Assembly (NCBI GenBank): GCA_028023455.1
Contig: JAQFVV010000042.1
Span: 4,173,739 to 4,237,738, forward strand
Length of the DNA: 64,000 nt
Source of the DNA: Epiperipatus broadwayi
Taxonomy: Eukaryota > Onychophora > Udeonychophora > Euonychophora > Peripatidae
Direction of reading: 5' to 3'
Part shown: in pieces, positions 12,046 through 23,412 of the stretch
How the letters are laid out: every line of letters starts with the position of its first letter
Position numbering within the stretch: the stretch's first letter is position 1
Position numbers and translations under genes: made by a program
Notes under the pieces: model-generated
Databases searched by the model: none
What the model saw: the letters and a program-made list of their open reading frames with translations, nothing else
Told to the model about the DNA's origin: nothing

Positions 12046-13241
12046 AAAAAACCATTGGGATATTATTTTATATGACTTGTAATATCTTAGAATAAATTAA
12101 ATTTTCATTATTTATTTTGCAGTTTATTTATATTTATTCTTTGATTTTTCTTCATTTAATTTTATGCAGCTTTTTTTTTGCAAAAACTTTTTTTGCCGCC
12201 CAATTGAGTTGTACTTTTATAGAAAATGGTTCCTGGTCCCATTGGATTTGCCATTCCTGTCAAAGAGTATTGCTAAGATACAAACTGCATTTGAAGAAGA
12301 ATATTCATTTAAAATCTCTTTTTTACGACTGTACTGTTGCTTTTGATGTACAGCCGTGAATTTCATTAGGAAATCATAATTGTGAGTCCAGCATTCTTTC
12401 ACACATTAAATCCTACTGACTGAGAATCTATTCAGGAACTTCTAGCTCTAAAATAGTTTTTAAAAAAAATCTATTTATTTCAAGAAAACTCTAGACATAC
12501 TTCACCTATCACTTAGACACTGGAAAGTCACATGACCTACCAACAGTCTGACTAGGATTATTCATATCTTATAATGCCATTATATATTTTCAATTTTAGT
12601 TTTTCTCACCTAAAATAACAGTTGGTTTAAGCGGCTAAAACTAAGTTTTTAAAAAGAATATATAAGTCGTCAAAATATTGGGGGGAAATAAAGAAGCTTT
12701 AAAATATATGAAGTTGATTAGTTTATTTAAGCAGTAATAATTTTTTTATCCTATTTATATAATAAACATATTTTTAAGAATAAATATTATAAAGATAGCG
12801 GGAAAAACACTAGATAAAGAATTTTATCATCGAATTCGCTAAACGTGGAAAGGATTGAAAAGAAAGAATGGATTATGAATTCGTTAAAGTTCAATATGAC
12901 TTGGAATTGATTTCAACTAACACATTTGTTCGAGAAATGATTGTTTTAAATAAGTGAAATAGCGCAAATGATATTAAAAACAATTTCCTCTGAGCTTCCC
13001 ATCTAATGAAACCAAACTAGTGGGCTAACTATATATGGAGACTATCAAACAATACATATATATATATTGTCCAAAATCATCTTGATCACTTAATGCTTCT
13101 AGATATTTGTTGGCATATTTTGGACAGATTTTACATTGTATAAACATTTCTGAAAGAAACCATCAAGTTGTATTTTGAGAGTGACTTTATAGAAAACCTA
13201 TGCAGTCAGTTTTTCTAAAGATGTTTGGGTATTTACGTGAC
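12046..13241. other. AT-rich spacer
   Basis: Short frames at 12117-12402 overlap each other on both strands and show no domain. No gene is seen. Confidence 0.4.
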
Positions 13242-13257
13242 AAGTTGAGCATTTAGT

Positions 13258-13344
13258 CAAGCGTTGGTGGCCGAGTGGTCAGTACAGCCGCCTTACAAGC
13301 AGTTGTCCTGGGTTCGCTTCCCGGCTGATACTTTAACACACGGA
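13258..13344 (+). mobile_element. tRNA-Leu-like SINE copy 2 with target duplication
   Basis: The element reads TCAAGCGTTGGTGGCCGAGT at its 5' end (A box TGGCCGAGTGGTC) and has a B box GGGTTCGCTTCCCGGC near 13311. It is flanked by perfect 16-bp direct repeats AAGTTGAGCATTTAGT at 13242-13257 and 13345-13360, so both limits are exact. The body is little more than the tRNA-like unit. It is probably transcribed by RNA polymerase III if active. Confidence 0.9.
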
Positions 13345-13360
13345 AAGTTGAGCATTTAGT

Positions 13361-15440
13361 TGACCTTTTTTTTTTACATTCCTTGAGAATCGATTCGAAA
13401 ACTTTAGTGTTTACTACTTTTCCACTTTATTAAATCGCATAGGGCGGTTATCTTGTGAAAAAAAATTGGAAGCTCAGGGTTTCAAAATTGATAAGAAAAA
13501 AAGAATTAATAAACATCAAATAATAATGATTGAGATAACTGAATTACTAAATAGATAGCACATTTTGGAGGAAATATCGCAAAAAAAATCCAAGATATAT
13601 ATAATTTTTGATCATGAATACAAAATCCAAGATATATTGTATGCGTGCTGCGCGTGCGTGTTTTAATATTGTATATTATTTTATAAGTATTATGATTGTA
13701 GCAGATAAAAGTAATTTATATTTCTACTTGTCTAAAGATGTGTGTGCGCATGTCTTAAAAAATATATAAAAAAGAACAGGAAACAAAATTGTGCTTTACC
13801 TAAAACTTAATTTATAATATTTGACCTGGAAATTCATTTCTTTTCCAATAATCAGTAAATTCTAAAATATTTTTATAACTTATTACTTTGCAAATTACTT
13901 CCAATTATATGTTTAAAGCAAAACTGTCGTTTTTTTTTTTAATCATTAAATATATTTTTAAAGTTGCTCTAATAAATATCAATCATTTCCAAATTAATAT
14001 CTGAATTTTTAAGATTGGTAAACAGGAATTAAAAGCATTAGACTCATAAAAAATATTGATATTGTTTTAAATTATAAATATGATGTAAATGATTATTAAT
14101 GTCTATCATAATTTTTATGAGTAATATTTTACAAAACAGCATACAATCTTTATCGTCATAGTGTGAATTAGCTGTTACGAATTACCAACTAATTTTCTTT
14201 CTCCTCTATTTCCTGTTATTAAAATATTTCATACATGTAGTTAATGTTGTTTTGCCATATTTTACTAATTCTAGAAATAATTATAGCCTGTAGTGGATTC
14301 ATTTAAATATTTGTTAAATGTATACATTTGTAAAAATATTGTCCGATTTTAAACATGATATGAAATATGCATCGTAATATTTTAAATACTATTACTGTAA
14401 TTATTTAATATGTATTAATGAGATGATAAAATAAATTGTATTAAGATTTTAAGCAAAGACAAACTGTAACATATGAGTGTTACAACACTAGTCTATTGCC
14501 TCATTATCACCACTTGTTTGGGGGCAAAGCACTTGACATATAAAGATAGTTTTTTAAGTTGGGTCATTGCACCTTTGCGTTTTGTGTGGTGGATAAAAAT
14601 GGCAAACTTGAGGTTAAAATATTCATCATTTGATTCTTTTAAATCTCAGTTTGGTGTTAGATAGCACAGCCTCTTTGACATCTGACTGCACAGTCACAAT
14701 TATATGCAGACAACATAATAAATATAATCATTGACTGCAACAGTAAAGAAGCGGCTTCCTAAAACTTGTCATGAGAATACCATGTTATAATTAAGTATTG
14801 TAATAAGATATTATGAACCAACATAAAATAAACATACAATGTGAAGCTTTGAAAGATAAATTAATAAGTATGGCTTTCATAATCAAAATTATTTAAGAAT
14901 GTGGTGATGAGAAAAAACAAGCTAGAAATTTATGTGTTCATCTAACATAAATCATTGAACATTATTATGGAAATCAAGCAAGCTGTATGAAAACAAGAAT
15001 GCAGAAAGGAGTTTGTTGTTAACTGAAAGGACTCTGATTCTTCTTTGAGTCCTCAAAAACTCAAGCAGAGCAAATTCCTAATATCTATTTCATATCACGT
15101 GATCACATTCTGTTTATCTATTTCATATATTCTTGTCATTGCAGCTGTTATTATTATATGATTATTTATATAATAAATGAACATGGATAGATTGCTCATA
15201 ACACATATCAGCCAGTGAGATGCATTTTCAGACAATTTATTTTTTATTCAAAGATTAAGAAACACCATGGTCTTTATTCTCAGTTGCCTGATACTTCTTA
15301 ACTAAAATATTGTTTGAGTTTTCTTGAAAGCAGGAAGAATGTGTTTGTAATCATGATGGATAAAAACTAAATTCTCACAATTATTCCCAGAAGGCTGTAA
15401 AATAGCCATCCAGGGCAGCAATTGGTAGCTAAATGCAAAA
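13361..15440. other. AT-rich spacer
   Basis: One 63-codon + frame at 14473-14664 has no recognisable domain. No RNA gene or repeat is identified. Confidence 0.4.
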
Positions 15441-15479
15441 GGGATTAAGAATCCATAATTGGGAATCCAGGCTTCCAGT

Positions 15480-17323
15480 CAATAATAACCTTTTATTTCA
15501 GTACCTTCAACTATAAATCACTTTCAAGTGAAGAAGACAACATGAATTAAAAGAAGAATTGATTTAAAAAGTGGGCATGTACTTTGCTACAAAAGTACAA
15601 ATATTGGAAACATGAATGGATTTTTTTTTCCATATGTCATAGCATCGGCCGGGAGGCAAACCCGCAACCAAGATGGCTGCACTGACCTCTCAGCTAACAA
15701 TGCTTGACACATGAATGGCATTTATTACCAATAAAAAGTATAAACAGCATTGTGAAGATTGATGGTGTATCAGACAAAATAGCAAAACAATTATTCCAAA
15801 TAATGGAAATTATCAAATGCAGATAATTCAGTTTTATGCTCCAAGCCGTTATTGTGATGAAGATGCAATGGATTTTTATATGAACAAAATAAAATACTTT
15901 TGATCAGACAAAGCAACATTTTAAAATTATCATGGAAAACTTTAATGCTAGAATTTCTAAATGAGTAAAAGATGAAATTATTGTGGGTAAATTTGGTTAT
16001 GGTAATAGAAATAAAAGAGGACACTGACTTGTAAAAAGGGGGAAATGTTAAGCAGAAATGGACATGGAAGCATCCAAATGAGGCAAAACAGAATTGGATT
16101 ATATTTTGATTAACAGAAAATATGTATTTCAAAATTAGAATGTTCTTAATAGATTCAACACAGGAAGTGATCATTAATTAGTGAGATGTAAGATATAATC
16201 CAAAACTAGAAAAATGAAAAATATTAAATAAAGTTAATATCAATAGTGATATTCCTAATCTTCAGAAACACTCCAAATGAATTTAAATTAGAATTTGAAA
16301 ATTGTCTTAAAATATTAAAAAATTGACTGAAATCAACAAGAAACTAAGTGATATTTGACTAAAAACAGGAAAAAAAATATGGTATAAAAAATTAGCAATT
16401 TCCCAGTAAATTTTCTATTAAATAAAGACAATGTGTGAAGAAAAGAAGTAATACGAAAATTTATTTTAATGTTCCATTAACAAGAATTGAATATCTAGTG
16501 TTTTGTAAAATTGTAGAAAAAGAATTAATATTGTTAAGAAAATACAATTATCAGTTGGCAAGGAAAGCTATAGAAGAAAAAAAATTCACAAATATAAAAC
16601 ATTTTGATATTGGAAGGAAAGCTGTTTCAGAAATAAGAAGAAAAATGAAACTACTACTAAAAGATCCATAATATCATATGTATTAAAGACTTCTATAAAA
16701 AATTATATAATAATAAAGAACAAAGAAAACAAAATATCCATTATTATATCTTCTAAATTGCCAAGTATCTTAAACGAATAAATGGGACACAATTAAATCT
16801 ATGAAGGGAAAAGTTATAAGAAATGATGGAATTATTATTAATACTTTAAAAAAAGTAAGTAAAGAAACAGAAAAATTGTTGGCAAAGCTATATACCAAAT
16901 GTTTAAATGATAAGGATATACCAGATAATTGGAAGAATACATATTGATATTTAAGAAAGGTTCTGTACAGAATTTTTACAAAGATAATTACAATTCACTT
17001 ACAATAAATTTTGATTCTAACCAATCCAAAAAAGAAGCTAGATTAAAAAGTGGTTTTAGTATAATATATCACATCTGAACTATTGAGAAAAGTTATGAAA
17101 TGGCTAATGAATATAAATTTCCATTATGCTTTGGATTTATAGATTACGAAAAGGCATTTAATTCACAAACATTTCTATGGCAATTAAAGCTTTGGATCAT
17201 TAAGATATAGATCCAGAATGTCATATTCTGAAAAATAGCAAAATGTGTTAGTAGTGATTAAATTACAATAAGATACTAAGAATATTAAAGGGGGGAGATT
17301 GTGTCCATATGTCTAAAAAATTT
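15480..17323 (+). pseudogene. RTE-type LINE, 5' half (endonuclease and first part of RT)
   Basis: Frameshifts and stops are many, but RTE landmarks appear in order: SLSSE near 15525 (start of the AP-like endonuclease), FNARISK and KFGYGNRNKRG near 15945-16020, LDYILINRKY near 16098, GSDH near 16165, then an ARKAIEE...GRKAVSEIR linker at 16560-16640. The reverse transcriptase follows, with GFIDYEKAFN at 17135-17163 and a GGDCV...SKKF remnant ending at 17323. The reading resumes at 23569, so the copy is split by a 6.2-kb insertion. A SINE interrupts the endonuclease at 15620-15708. The copy is dead. Confidence 0.8.
15620..15708 (-). mobile_element. tRNA-Leu-like SINE copy 3, inserted in RTE
   Basis: The minus-strand SINE has the shared GGCCGATGCTATGACA 3' end and a B box GGGTTTGCCTCCCGGC. 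It is flanked by ACATGAATGG at 15610-15619 and 15709-15718, a 10-bp target duplication. It inserted after the RTE endonuclease frame was in place. Confidence 0.9.
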
Positions 17324-17997
17324 GGTTGTTTTATAATAGCGTGTTGAAACCACCGGAGGGCGTTGTTTCTATGATAGCACACAGAAATATGCCATTTAGA
17401 TGGCTACCACCACTAGCGAACGTTCTATTTCTAATGTGTAAGCCTAGAAATAGTCCGTTGGTACAGGGTGGCTGCTGTGTCTATTTCTATGCAAATGCAC
17501 AGAAACATGACATTTAATCTGCCGCAGAAGCTATCATGTCAGCTTACAGCTCAGATTTGGGCTAAGCATTTTTGATGTGTGATCACATTTCACTTTTGGC
17601 CACAGTATTGTATGAGGCTGTCTGGAATTCCGATTGTTAAAACTATTTTAATATTCATTAAGACTACCTCCCCCTCTATCTCCCATCTTTTATGAATGTC
17701 TACTAACAATTATCAGCAGAGTCTCATGCTTCCCTAACCCACATTTCCTGCTCAAAAAATTCGGCAAGTGTAGGTGCAAACGCGATTCGGATGAAATCAC
17801 GCTCTAAGTCATGTTTCTGCGAGAACAACGAGCTTCATCAAATGGCTGAAATAGGAAACTTTCCGAATATCAAAGATTCTCTGTCTGATGCTGGAAGGGT
17901 TATCAAACAAAAGAGCTTGAAGCTGCATGTGTGATGTTCCTGAACAGCCCTAAAAGTTGGTTTTAATTGCCGTATATATTTATGTTTTTGGTAATTA

Positions 17998-18099
17998 CAG
18001 TAAAAACTTGGTCAACCTTCAAGTTAGAGCGTTCCGTTCGGTTAGGAATTGTAACCCCCCCTTCCCAAAGTTGGACTTTTGGTTGTAAATGTTTTACTG
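17998..18099. mobile_element. Small MITE with CAGTAAAA termini
   Basis: CAGTAAAA at 17998 and TTTTACTG ending at 18099 are perfect inverses. A TA precedes the left end; the right flank has TTA. The interior is about 100 bp and has GGTCAACC/GGTTGTAA-like inner arms. The style suggests a pogo-like element, with low certainty. Confidence 0.5.
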
Positions 18100-18171
18100 T
18101 TAAATGGAAATCTATTTATTTGTAATTTATAAAAAAAAAAAAAAAAGAAAAGAAGGTGATTTCGTAGAATA

Positions 18172-18486
18172 CCCAACCGCCAAATGTAAGTAATGAGAAG
18201 AATAAAAAGTAACTACTTTTTTAAATTAATTTTGATTTATGTACTTTTTTTTTTTTTCGTTCAAAATTTTATTTAATAGATAGTAGTTTTAAATGTGATC
18301 AACAAAATCAAAACATACATATACAAAAAAAAAAACCCGGCTCCCAAAAAATATAAGTAATGAAAAGAATAACAAAAAAATTAAGTACTTTTTTAAATTA
18401 AATTTTTTGATTTCTGCATTTTTTTTTTGTTGTGTATTCAAAAATTTATTTGATATTACTTTGAAATGTGATAATAAACAAACCCG
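18172..18486 (+). repeat. Two diverged ~160-bp tandem units
   Basis: Unit 1 (about 18172-18335) and unit 2 (about 18336-18486) share in order: CCC start, AAGTAATGA-AAGAATAA, TACTTTTTTAAATTAA, TTTTGATTT, a long T-run, CAAAA-TTTATTT and AAATGTGAT. They lie between the MITE at 17998 and the LINE 3' end. Confidence 0.6.
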
Positions 18487-18686
18487 ACAGTGGCCCCGGC
18501 AACAATATATTTATGTGATGTGATGTATTATTGCTTCTCCTTAAACGAAGTCAAGAATATCTCAGCAATTATGCCCAGATAAACCTGTTAGCCACTTTCT
18601 TTTACATTCTCCACTCTAAATTTACCCATAATCTGCTCTATCCCATTTCCACAACATAATTTTTGTCAACTCTATAACCTTTATAT

Positions 18687-20366
18687 CTAAATCCCCCTTA
18701 TCTTTTCCCAAACCCAGCATAAAAACCAATCAAAATCACTCTTTTCATATTTATTTTTCCACAACTTCATTATATGTACCCTTTCTGTTTTCAAACATTT
18801 ACATTCAATTAACAAATGCCTAATATTTTCAATTTCTTCCTTACATAATTTACAAAATAAATCACCCATATTTTTCCATTTACATGTATATTCTTTTGTA
18901 GCTAAAGATCCCGTTCGAGCCTTAAACAATAAACTACTTTCCTTACTATTATATATTAAATCACACCTAATATTCTGTTTATTTCTATATATATTTAAAC
19001 TCTTTTTACTCTCCATACTATTTCTCCATCTCTCTAACTCCCTAGTCTTTATTAATAAATTTATTCTTTTATCCCATTCCTTACTACTATAACACTCAAT
19101 AATCCTCTTAACACAATCATCCCATCTTTTGTACAAATATACTGATATAAATTCTTTATCCAAATCTTTTGCATAGCGCATTACCTTTCTCACCCATCTT
19201 GTTACCTGTCCTTTACTCATAACCCAATTAAATACTATTTTAGCTATTCTTTTATTATCCATAAACTGCAATCTACCAAACATTTTCATTTTACTTTTTG
19301 CATCTCTCATATGAAAACTTGACCATCCCATTTCTCCTTGAATTGCCTCCCTTGCTGTCCATACTTCTGCATCCAATGCATGTCTTCCTACTTCCCTTTG
19401 AGCTTTTTCTAAATAATCTAATATCTTTTTACTAACATATAATGCATCATTACCATATGTTAACCCTGCTACTGCAACTCCTTTCCATATAATTCTAGCT
19501 ACATCATATTTATTATATGAAAATACTGTTAATTTCTTTATCAATCCCTTTCTTTTCTTTGCTTCATTTATCAATTTTTTCTCCCATTCATCCAAATAAT
19601 TTTTCTGATTACTTAAAATAATTCCCAAATAACTATATCTATTCACCACACTTAACTTAATATCTCCCAATAAAAATTCTACATCTTCTCTTTCCTCAGT
19701 ATTAACCATCATTATATTTGATTTTTCTTCACTAAATTTAATCCCCATCTCTTTACCCACCCTTGCACATGTCCTCAACATAACTCCCATATCTTCTCTT
19801 TTTTCTGCACACAAAAATATATCATCCGCAAAAAAAAGACCTGACAAAATATATACTCCCTTACTAACTATTAACGGTATCTCTATCCCTCTTCCTAATC
19901 TTTCAATTGCTCTTTCCATTTCACTCAAATACAACACAAACAAAATAGGTGACATAGGGCATCCTTGCCTTAGTCCCACACCATTTTTAACTTTAATTGA
20001 TTCTATATTCTCTAATTGATATATATAATAATTATTTTCATATAATTTCTTAATAATATCTATTAAAGTTTCATCCATTCCCAAGTTTTCTAAACTTATC
20101 CATAATCTATTTCTATTTACTCTATCATATGTCTTCTCTATATCTATAAAACTCATATATAACTGTTTATCTGCATTCCTACTCATATCCATAAGTTGTG
20201 TAACTACAAATAAACTATCTCCTATATGCCTATCTAATCTAAAACCTCCTTGCATTTCACCCACTACATTATTTCCTTCCATCCATTTTACAACTTTACT
20301 AGCCACCATATACGAGAAAACTTTATATGAAACTGATGTTACCGCTATCGGTCTATAATTATTCAA
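18687..20366 (-). CDS. LINE ORF2, reverse transcriptase part
   Basis: This 559-residue frame is the C-terminal part of the LINE polyprotein, which copies the element RNA at the nicked target. Visible are the NNYRPIAVTS block at residues 2-11, GGFR near 40, FIDIEKTYDRV at 73-83, GLRQGCPMSPILF at 131-143 and the catalytic FADD box at 179-182. A CKLCKEEIENIRHLLIEC zinc knuckle lies near the C terminus, as in other CR1/L2 proteins, and no RNase H domain follows. The frame starts at an internal Met: the true ORF2 continues upstream through a TAG at 20421-20423, probably an altered Trp codon, and a frameshift near 20555 joins it to the endonuclease. It is therefore one broken gene rather than an independent one. 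Confidence 0.85.
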   Translation of the reverse strand: MNNYRPIAVTSVSYKVFSYMVASKVVKWMEGNNVVGEMQGGFRLDRHIGDSLFVVTQLMDMSRNADKQLYMSFIDIEKTYDRVNRNRLWISLENLGMDETLIDIIKKLYENNYYIYQLENIESIKVKNGVGLRQGCPMSPILFVLYLSEMERAIERLGRGIEIPLIVSKGVYILSGLFFADDIFLCAEKREDMGVMLRTCARVGKEMGIKFSEEKSNIMMVNTEEREDVEFLLGDIKLSVVNRYSYLGIILSNQKNYLDEWEKKLINEAKKRKGLIKKLTVFSYNKYDVARIIWKGVAVAGLTYGNDALYVSKKILDYLEKAQREVGRHALDAEVWTAREAIQGEMGWSSFHMRDAKSKMKMFGRLQFMDNKRIAKIVFNWVMSKGQVTRWVRKVMRYAKDLDKEFISVYLYKRWDDCVKRIIECYSSKEWDKRINLLIKTRELERWRNSMESKKSLNIYRNKQNIRCDLIYNSKESSLLFKARTGSLATKEYTCKWKNMGDLFCKLCKEEIENIRHLLIECKCLKTERVHIMKLWKNKYEKSDFDWFLCWVWEKIRGI

Positions 20367-20527
20367 CTTTCTATGATCCTTACCCTTTCCTTTAAATAAT
20401 AACCTTACTCTTGTATTACTCTAACTACTTGGGAAAACTCTATTCTGTGCCATTTTATTAAAACAGGATAATAACTTTACTTTTGCCCTATATCCTAAAT
20501 TCATTACCATCTCTGCTGCCCATCCAT

Positions 20528-22021
20528 CTAAACCTCTTGCCTTCCAATCAATTTCTTCTCTACCTCATTTAGTTCATTTTCTGAAAAGCTAATATTCCCA
20601 TTACTATATTCTTTCATATTTTCTAACATTCTATCATTCACATCTAACATCTTTTCTATATTCATTACATAACTATTTAAGATTCTCTCTAAATCTTCTC
20701 TAGAACTACACTCAGTTCCCTCATCATCTAGTAATACTAACTCTCTCCCTTCTACATTTCTCCTTTTAATATAATTCCAAATTTTTTTACTTCCATCTCT
20801 TCCACTTTTATTAATATCCTCCAACAATTTACTATTCAATTTCATTCTCTCTCTATAAATATCTATTTTAGCCAACTTCTTCTTTTTTAAGTACTTTTCC
20901 CATTTAGAATTAATATCTTTTTCACTTTCCTTATTCTTAATAGCACACTTATATTCTCTACATGCTTCTTTCCTTTCTTTTACACTTTTACTAATTTTAA
21001 TTTTTTTATTACTTTTATTCTTTTCAATATTCTCACCTAAAACCCTATTTGCAACTTTTTCTACTTCCTTACACCAATCCTTATACTCATCCCCAACCCA
21101 CTCTTCCATTATTTCTTCAACTTGTATTTTATACTCTTCCAACTTATTCTTATCATTCACTCTCCATCCACATCTTTCACTATTATTTCTACTTTTATTT
21201 CTATTTTCCATCACATTACTAACCATTTCAATTACAATGAAATTATGATCACTAGTGCATACTTTTTCTTCATTATCAAATACCTTAATTTTCCGTATTT
21301 TATTTATTCCCTCTTTCTCTACCAATACATAATCTATTGTGTGAAATATATTATTTCTTGACCATGTGCATTGTCCCTCATAAATATTTAATAAATTTCC
21401 AATACTCAAATTCACTTTCTGACAAAAATTCTTCAAAAGCTGTCCATTTTTATTATCTACATCATCAATTTCTTCAATATGTCCATTCATATCCCCTATA
21501 ACCATTATTCTCTTCCCCTTTTCTTTAAAACTTTGTATATCCTTAACTAAACATTCATATATGTTACTATTCCACTCCAATATAATTTGACTATCTCCAG
21601 TAACTATATAAACTATAGCCACCATCCATTCTTGTCTACCCAACCTTATTTCAAACCACAAGTGTTCTTGACATTTAACAATATTTAAATATTTTTTTGA
21701 TATAACACCTATACCACCACCCCTTTCTTCTTTCTCTTTTCTATTTATACCCTGCCATACCAACTGTTCCAAAATAGGTTCTTCTTCTTCTCTTAAATGT
21801 GTTTCCACTACTGCTAATACCTCAAGCTCTTCATTTTCAATTGTTTTATTTAATTCCATCCACTTTTCTGGTTTCCTACCACCTTGCATATTCAAAAACC
21901 CAATTTTAACAATTTTTTCTTTCCTAACTACTCTTTTATAAATTCTTTTAATTCTTTCTTCTCCATTACATTTATAAATTACTTCCTTACGATTAATTTT
22001 ACAAACCCATTCCTTCTCCAT
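20528..22021 (-). CDS. LINE ORF2, AP-like endonuclease part
   Basis: This 497-residue frame holds the apurinic-like endonuclease that nicks target DNA. Landmarks in order are GFLNMQGG (Asn44), VVETHL (Glu73), RGGGIGV near 100-106, IGDMNG (Asp177, Asn179), the HTIDYVL Asp at 230 and CTSDHN (Asp258, His259), so all catalytic residues expected of the family are present. The last 230 residues are lysine-rich linker leading to the reverse transcriptase; RGLDGW, the block normally preceding RT, falls just after the frameshift near 20555, which truncates this frame with QEV. The start Met lies 93 bp downstream of the ORF1 stop. AT-driven Lys/Asn/Ile usage matches the genome. Confidence 0.85.
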   Translation of the reverse strand: MEKEWVCKINRKEVIYKCNGEERIKRIYKRVVRKEKIVKIGFLNMQGGRKPEKWMELNKTIENEELEVLAVVETHLREEEEPILEQLVWQGINRKEKEERGGGIGVISKKYLNIVKCQEHLWFEIRLGRQEWMVAIVYIVTGDSQIILEWNSNIYECLVKDIQSFKEKGKRIMVIGDMNGHIEEIDDVDNKNGQLLKNFCQKVNLSIGNLLNIYEGQCTWSRNNIFHTIDYVLVEKEGINKIRKIKVFDNEEKVCTSDHNFIVIEMVSNVMENRNKSRNNSERCGWRVNDKNKLEEYKIQVEEIMEEWVGDEYKDWCKEVEKVANRVLGENIEKNKSNKKIKISKSVKERKEACREYKCAIKNKESEKDINSKWEKYLKKKKLAKIDIYRERMKLNSKLLEDINKSGRDGSKKIWNYIKRRNVEGRELVLLDDEGTECSSREDLERILNSYVMNIEKMLDVNDRMLENMKEYSNGNISFSENELNEVEKKLIGRQEV

Positions 22022-22114
22022 ATCTATATTTATATCAAAATAAATTCCTTTTGCTTACTTCTTATATTCCATCCATTCTTTTTAATAATATTACAATTTA
22101 AACCCCCCCCCCCT

Positions 22115-23017
22115 TTATAAGTTTCCCGAAAAAAATTCTTTATAAATCAAACTCCCTAAAACTTCACTTCCTTGTTTTCCTAAATGCAACCCATCTTTAC
22201 TATATAACTCTCTCTTTCCAATAAAACAATCCCACACATCCACAAACATAACATTATTCCTCTCACACAATTTTTTCAATCTCTCATTTATAGAACATGC
22301 CCTATCTAACAAATAACTCTTGTCAAACCTTGGTAATAATCCAACTATTCCTACTCTTCCTTTAATCATAATCAAATTCCTAATCAAATCTACATACTCA
22401 TCCATTATTCTCTCTGATGATTCTAATAAATTATTAGTCCCCACCATAAGATATACATCTCTACTACCTTGTTTTTTAACTTTATCTGCTACATCCCTAA
22501 TTCTGGCTCCAGGCAAACATACTCTTACATACCTACTTCTATTTTCCCTTGCAATTATATCCCCACATTCTCTAATTAGTGAATCTCCTATCAATACTGT
22601 TTCATAATCTACTTTTTCTGCTCCATCCATAACATTTTCTAATACCTTCTGGTCCTCCTTATCATTCCTACTCAATAATTCCTTTATCTCCTCACATTTT
22701 ATCTCTAATGATTTTAATTTTACTTCTACATCCTTCAGTTCTTCCTCTATCTTATTTATTCTTTGACTAATCATCTCCATTACACTATTACTTTCTCCAC
22801 CCACTATTCTTCGACTATCTACACTTTGAAAACACTTTCTCACCTCTTTTATCATATTAATACACTGACTGCATAACCATAAACCTTTTACATCCTTCCT
22901 AGTCTTATTTAAACATTTCAAGTGATATACCCCATCACATATAGTACATTCTACAACAGCACGCTTAATTTCCTTTTCCCGATTATATAAACATTTTGAA
23001 ATACAAATACAATCCAT
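22115..23017 (-). CDS. LINE ORF1 with PHD finger and GDSL/SGNH esterase
   Basis: This 300-residue intact ORF begins with a Cys4-His-Cys3 PHD-like finger (Cys residues from 3 to about 52, with YHLKC and LWLCSQC). A heptad-rich coiled coil follows at about 80-120 (MISQRINKIEEELKDVEVKL). The rest is an SGNH hydrolase: IGDSL near 142-146 holds the nucleophile Ser, VGTNN near 193 the oxyanion Asn, and DGLHL near 275-279 the Asp-x-x-His pair. Such PHD plus esterase ORF1 proteins are known in the CR1 group; they are thought to bind element RNA and possibly act on lipid or chromatin targets. All catalytic residues look intact. Confidence 0.9.
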   Translation of the reverse strand: MDCICISKCLYNREKEIKRAVVECTICDGVYHLKCLNKTRKDVKGLWLCSQCINMIKEVRKCFQSVDSRRIVGGESNSVMEMISQRINKIEEELKDVEVKLKSLEIKCEEIKELLSRNDKEDQKVLENVMDGAEKVDYETVLIGDSLIRECGDIIARENRSRYVRVCLPGARIRDVADKVKKQGSRDVYLMVGTNNLLESSERIMDEYVDLIRNLIMIKGRVGIVGLLPRFDKSYLLDRACSINERLKKLCERNNVMFVDVWDCFIGKRELYSKDGLHLGKQGSEVLGSLIYKEFFSGNL

Positions 23018-23029
23018 TTTTTTTATTTT

Positions 23030-23412
23030 ACGTTTTTCGAACGTTATATTTTTCTTAAAAGTAAATCTTTTAATAACAAATTTACAAAAAACTAATCAAC
23101 AAAATAACTTTTTTAAAAATAATAATAATTCTATATAAAAAATAACAATATATAAATAAAACAAAACAAAAAATAAATAATAACTTTTTTAAAAAATTTC
23201 TATATATAAATAACGTTTTTCGAACGTTATATTTTTCTTAAAAGTAAATCTTTTAATAACAAATTTACAAAAAACTAATCAACAAAACAACTTTTTTAAA
23301 AATAAAAAAAAAATAATAATTCTATATATAAAATAACAATATATAAATAATAAAACAAAACAAAAAATAAATAATAATAACTTTTTTAAAAAATTTCTAT
23401 ATATATAAATAA
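23030..23412 (-). repeat. Tandem 183-bp units in the LINE 5' leader
   Basis: ACGTTTTTCGAACGTTATAT starts at 23030 and again at 23213, and the following bases match almost exactly, with small indels in A/T runs. Unit 2 runs to about 23412. The position directly upstream of the ORF1 start makes these candidate promoter monomers, like those of some other LINEs; that role is inference. Confidence 0.85.

Larger units (their letters stand above)
18511..23412 (-). mobile_element. Nearly full-length CR1/L2-like LINE
   Basis: Reading on the minus strand, this holds a tandemly repeated 5' leader (23412-23030), ORF1 (23017-22115), a 93-bp gap containing a G/C run, ORF2 endonuclease (22021-20528), ORF2 reverse transcriptase (20366-18687) and a short 3' UTR. 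It ends at a GTGATGTGATG-type repeat near 18511 on the + strand. The 3' terminal ~88 bp recur on the + strand at 35827-35914. The copy is inside the TIR element 17324-23568. ORF2 carries one frameshift near 20555 and one TAG at 20421-20423; otherwise the frames are open, so the insertion is fairly young. Confidence 0.85.

Noticed and set aside
13258-13344. Functional tRNA gene
   Set aside because: A and B boxes are present, but the anticodon arm does not fold properly, and flanking target duplications show a SINE insertion.
21122-22607. Plus-strand frames rich in Ile, Phe, Ser and Thr
   Set aside because: They lie opposite the LINE ORF1 and endonuclease, which explain the region fully.
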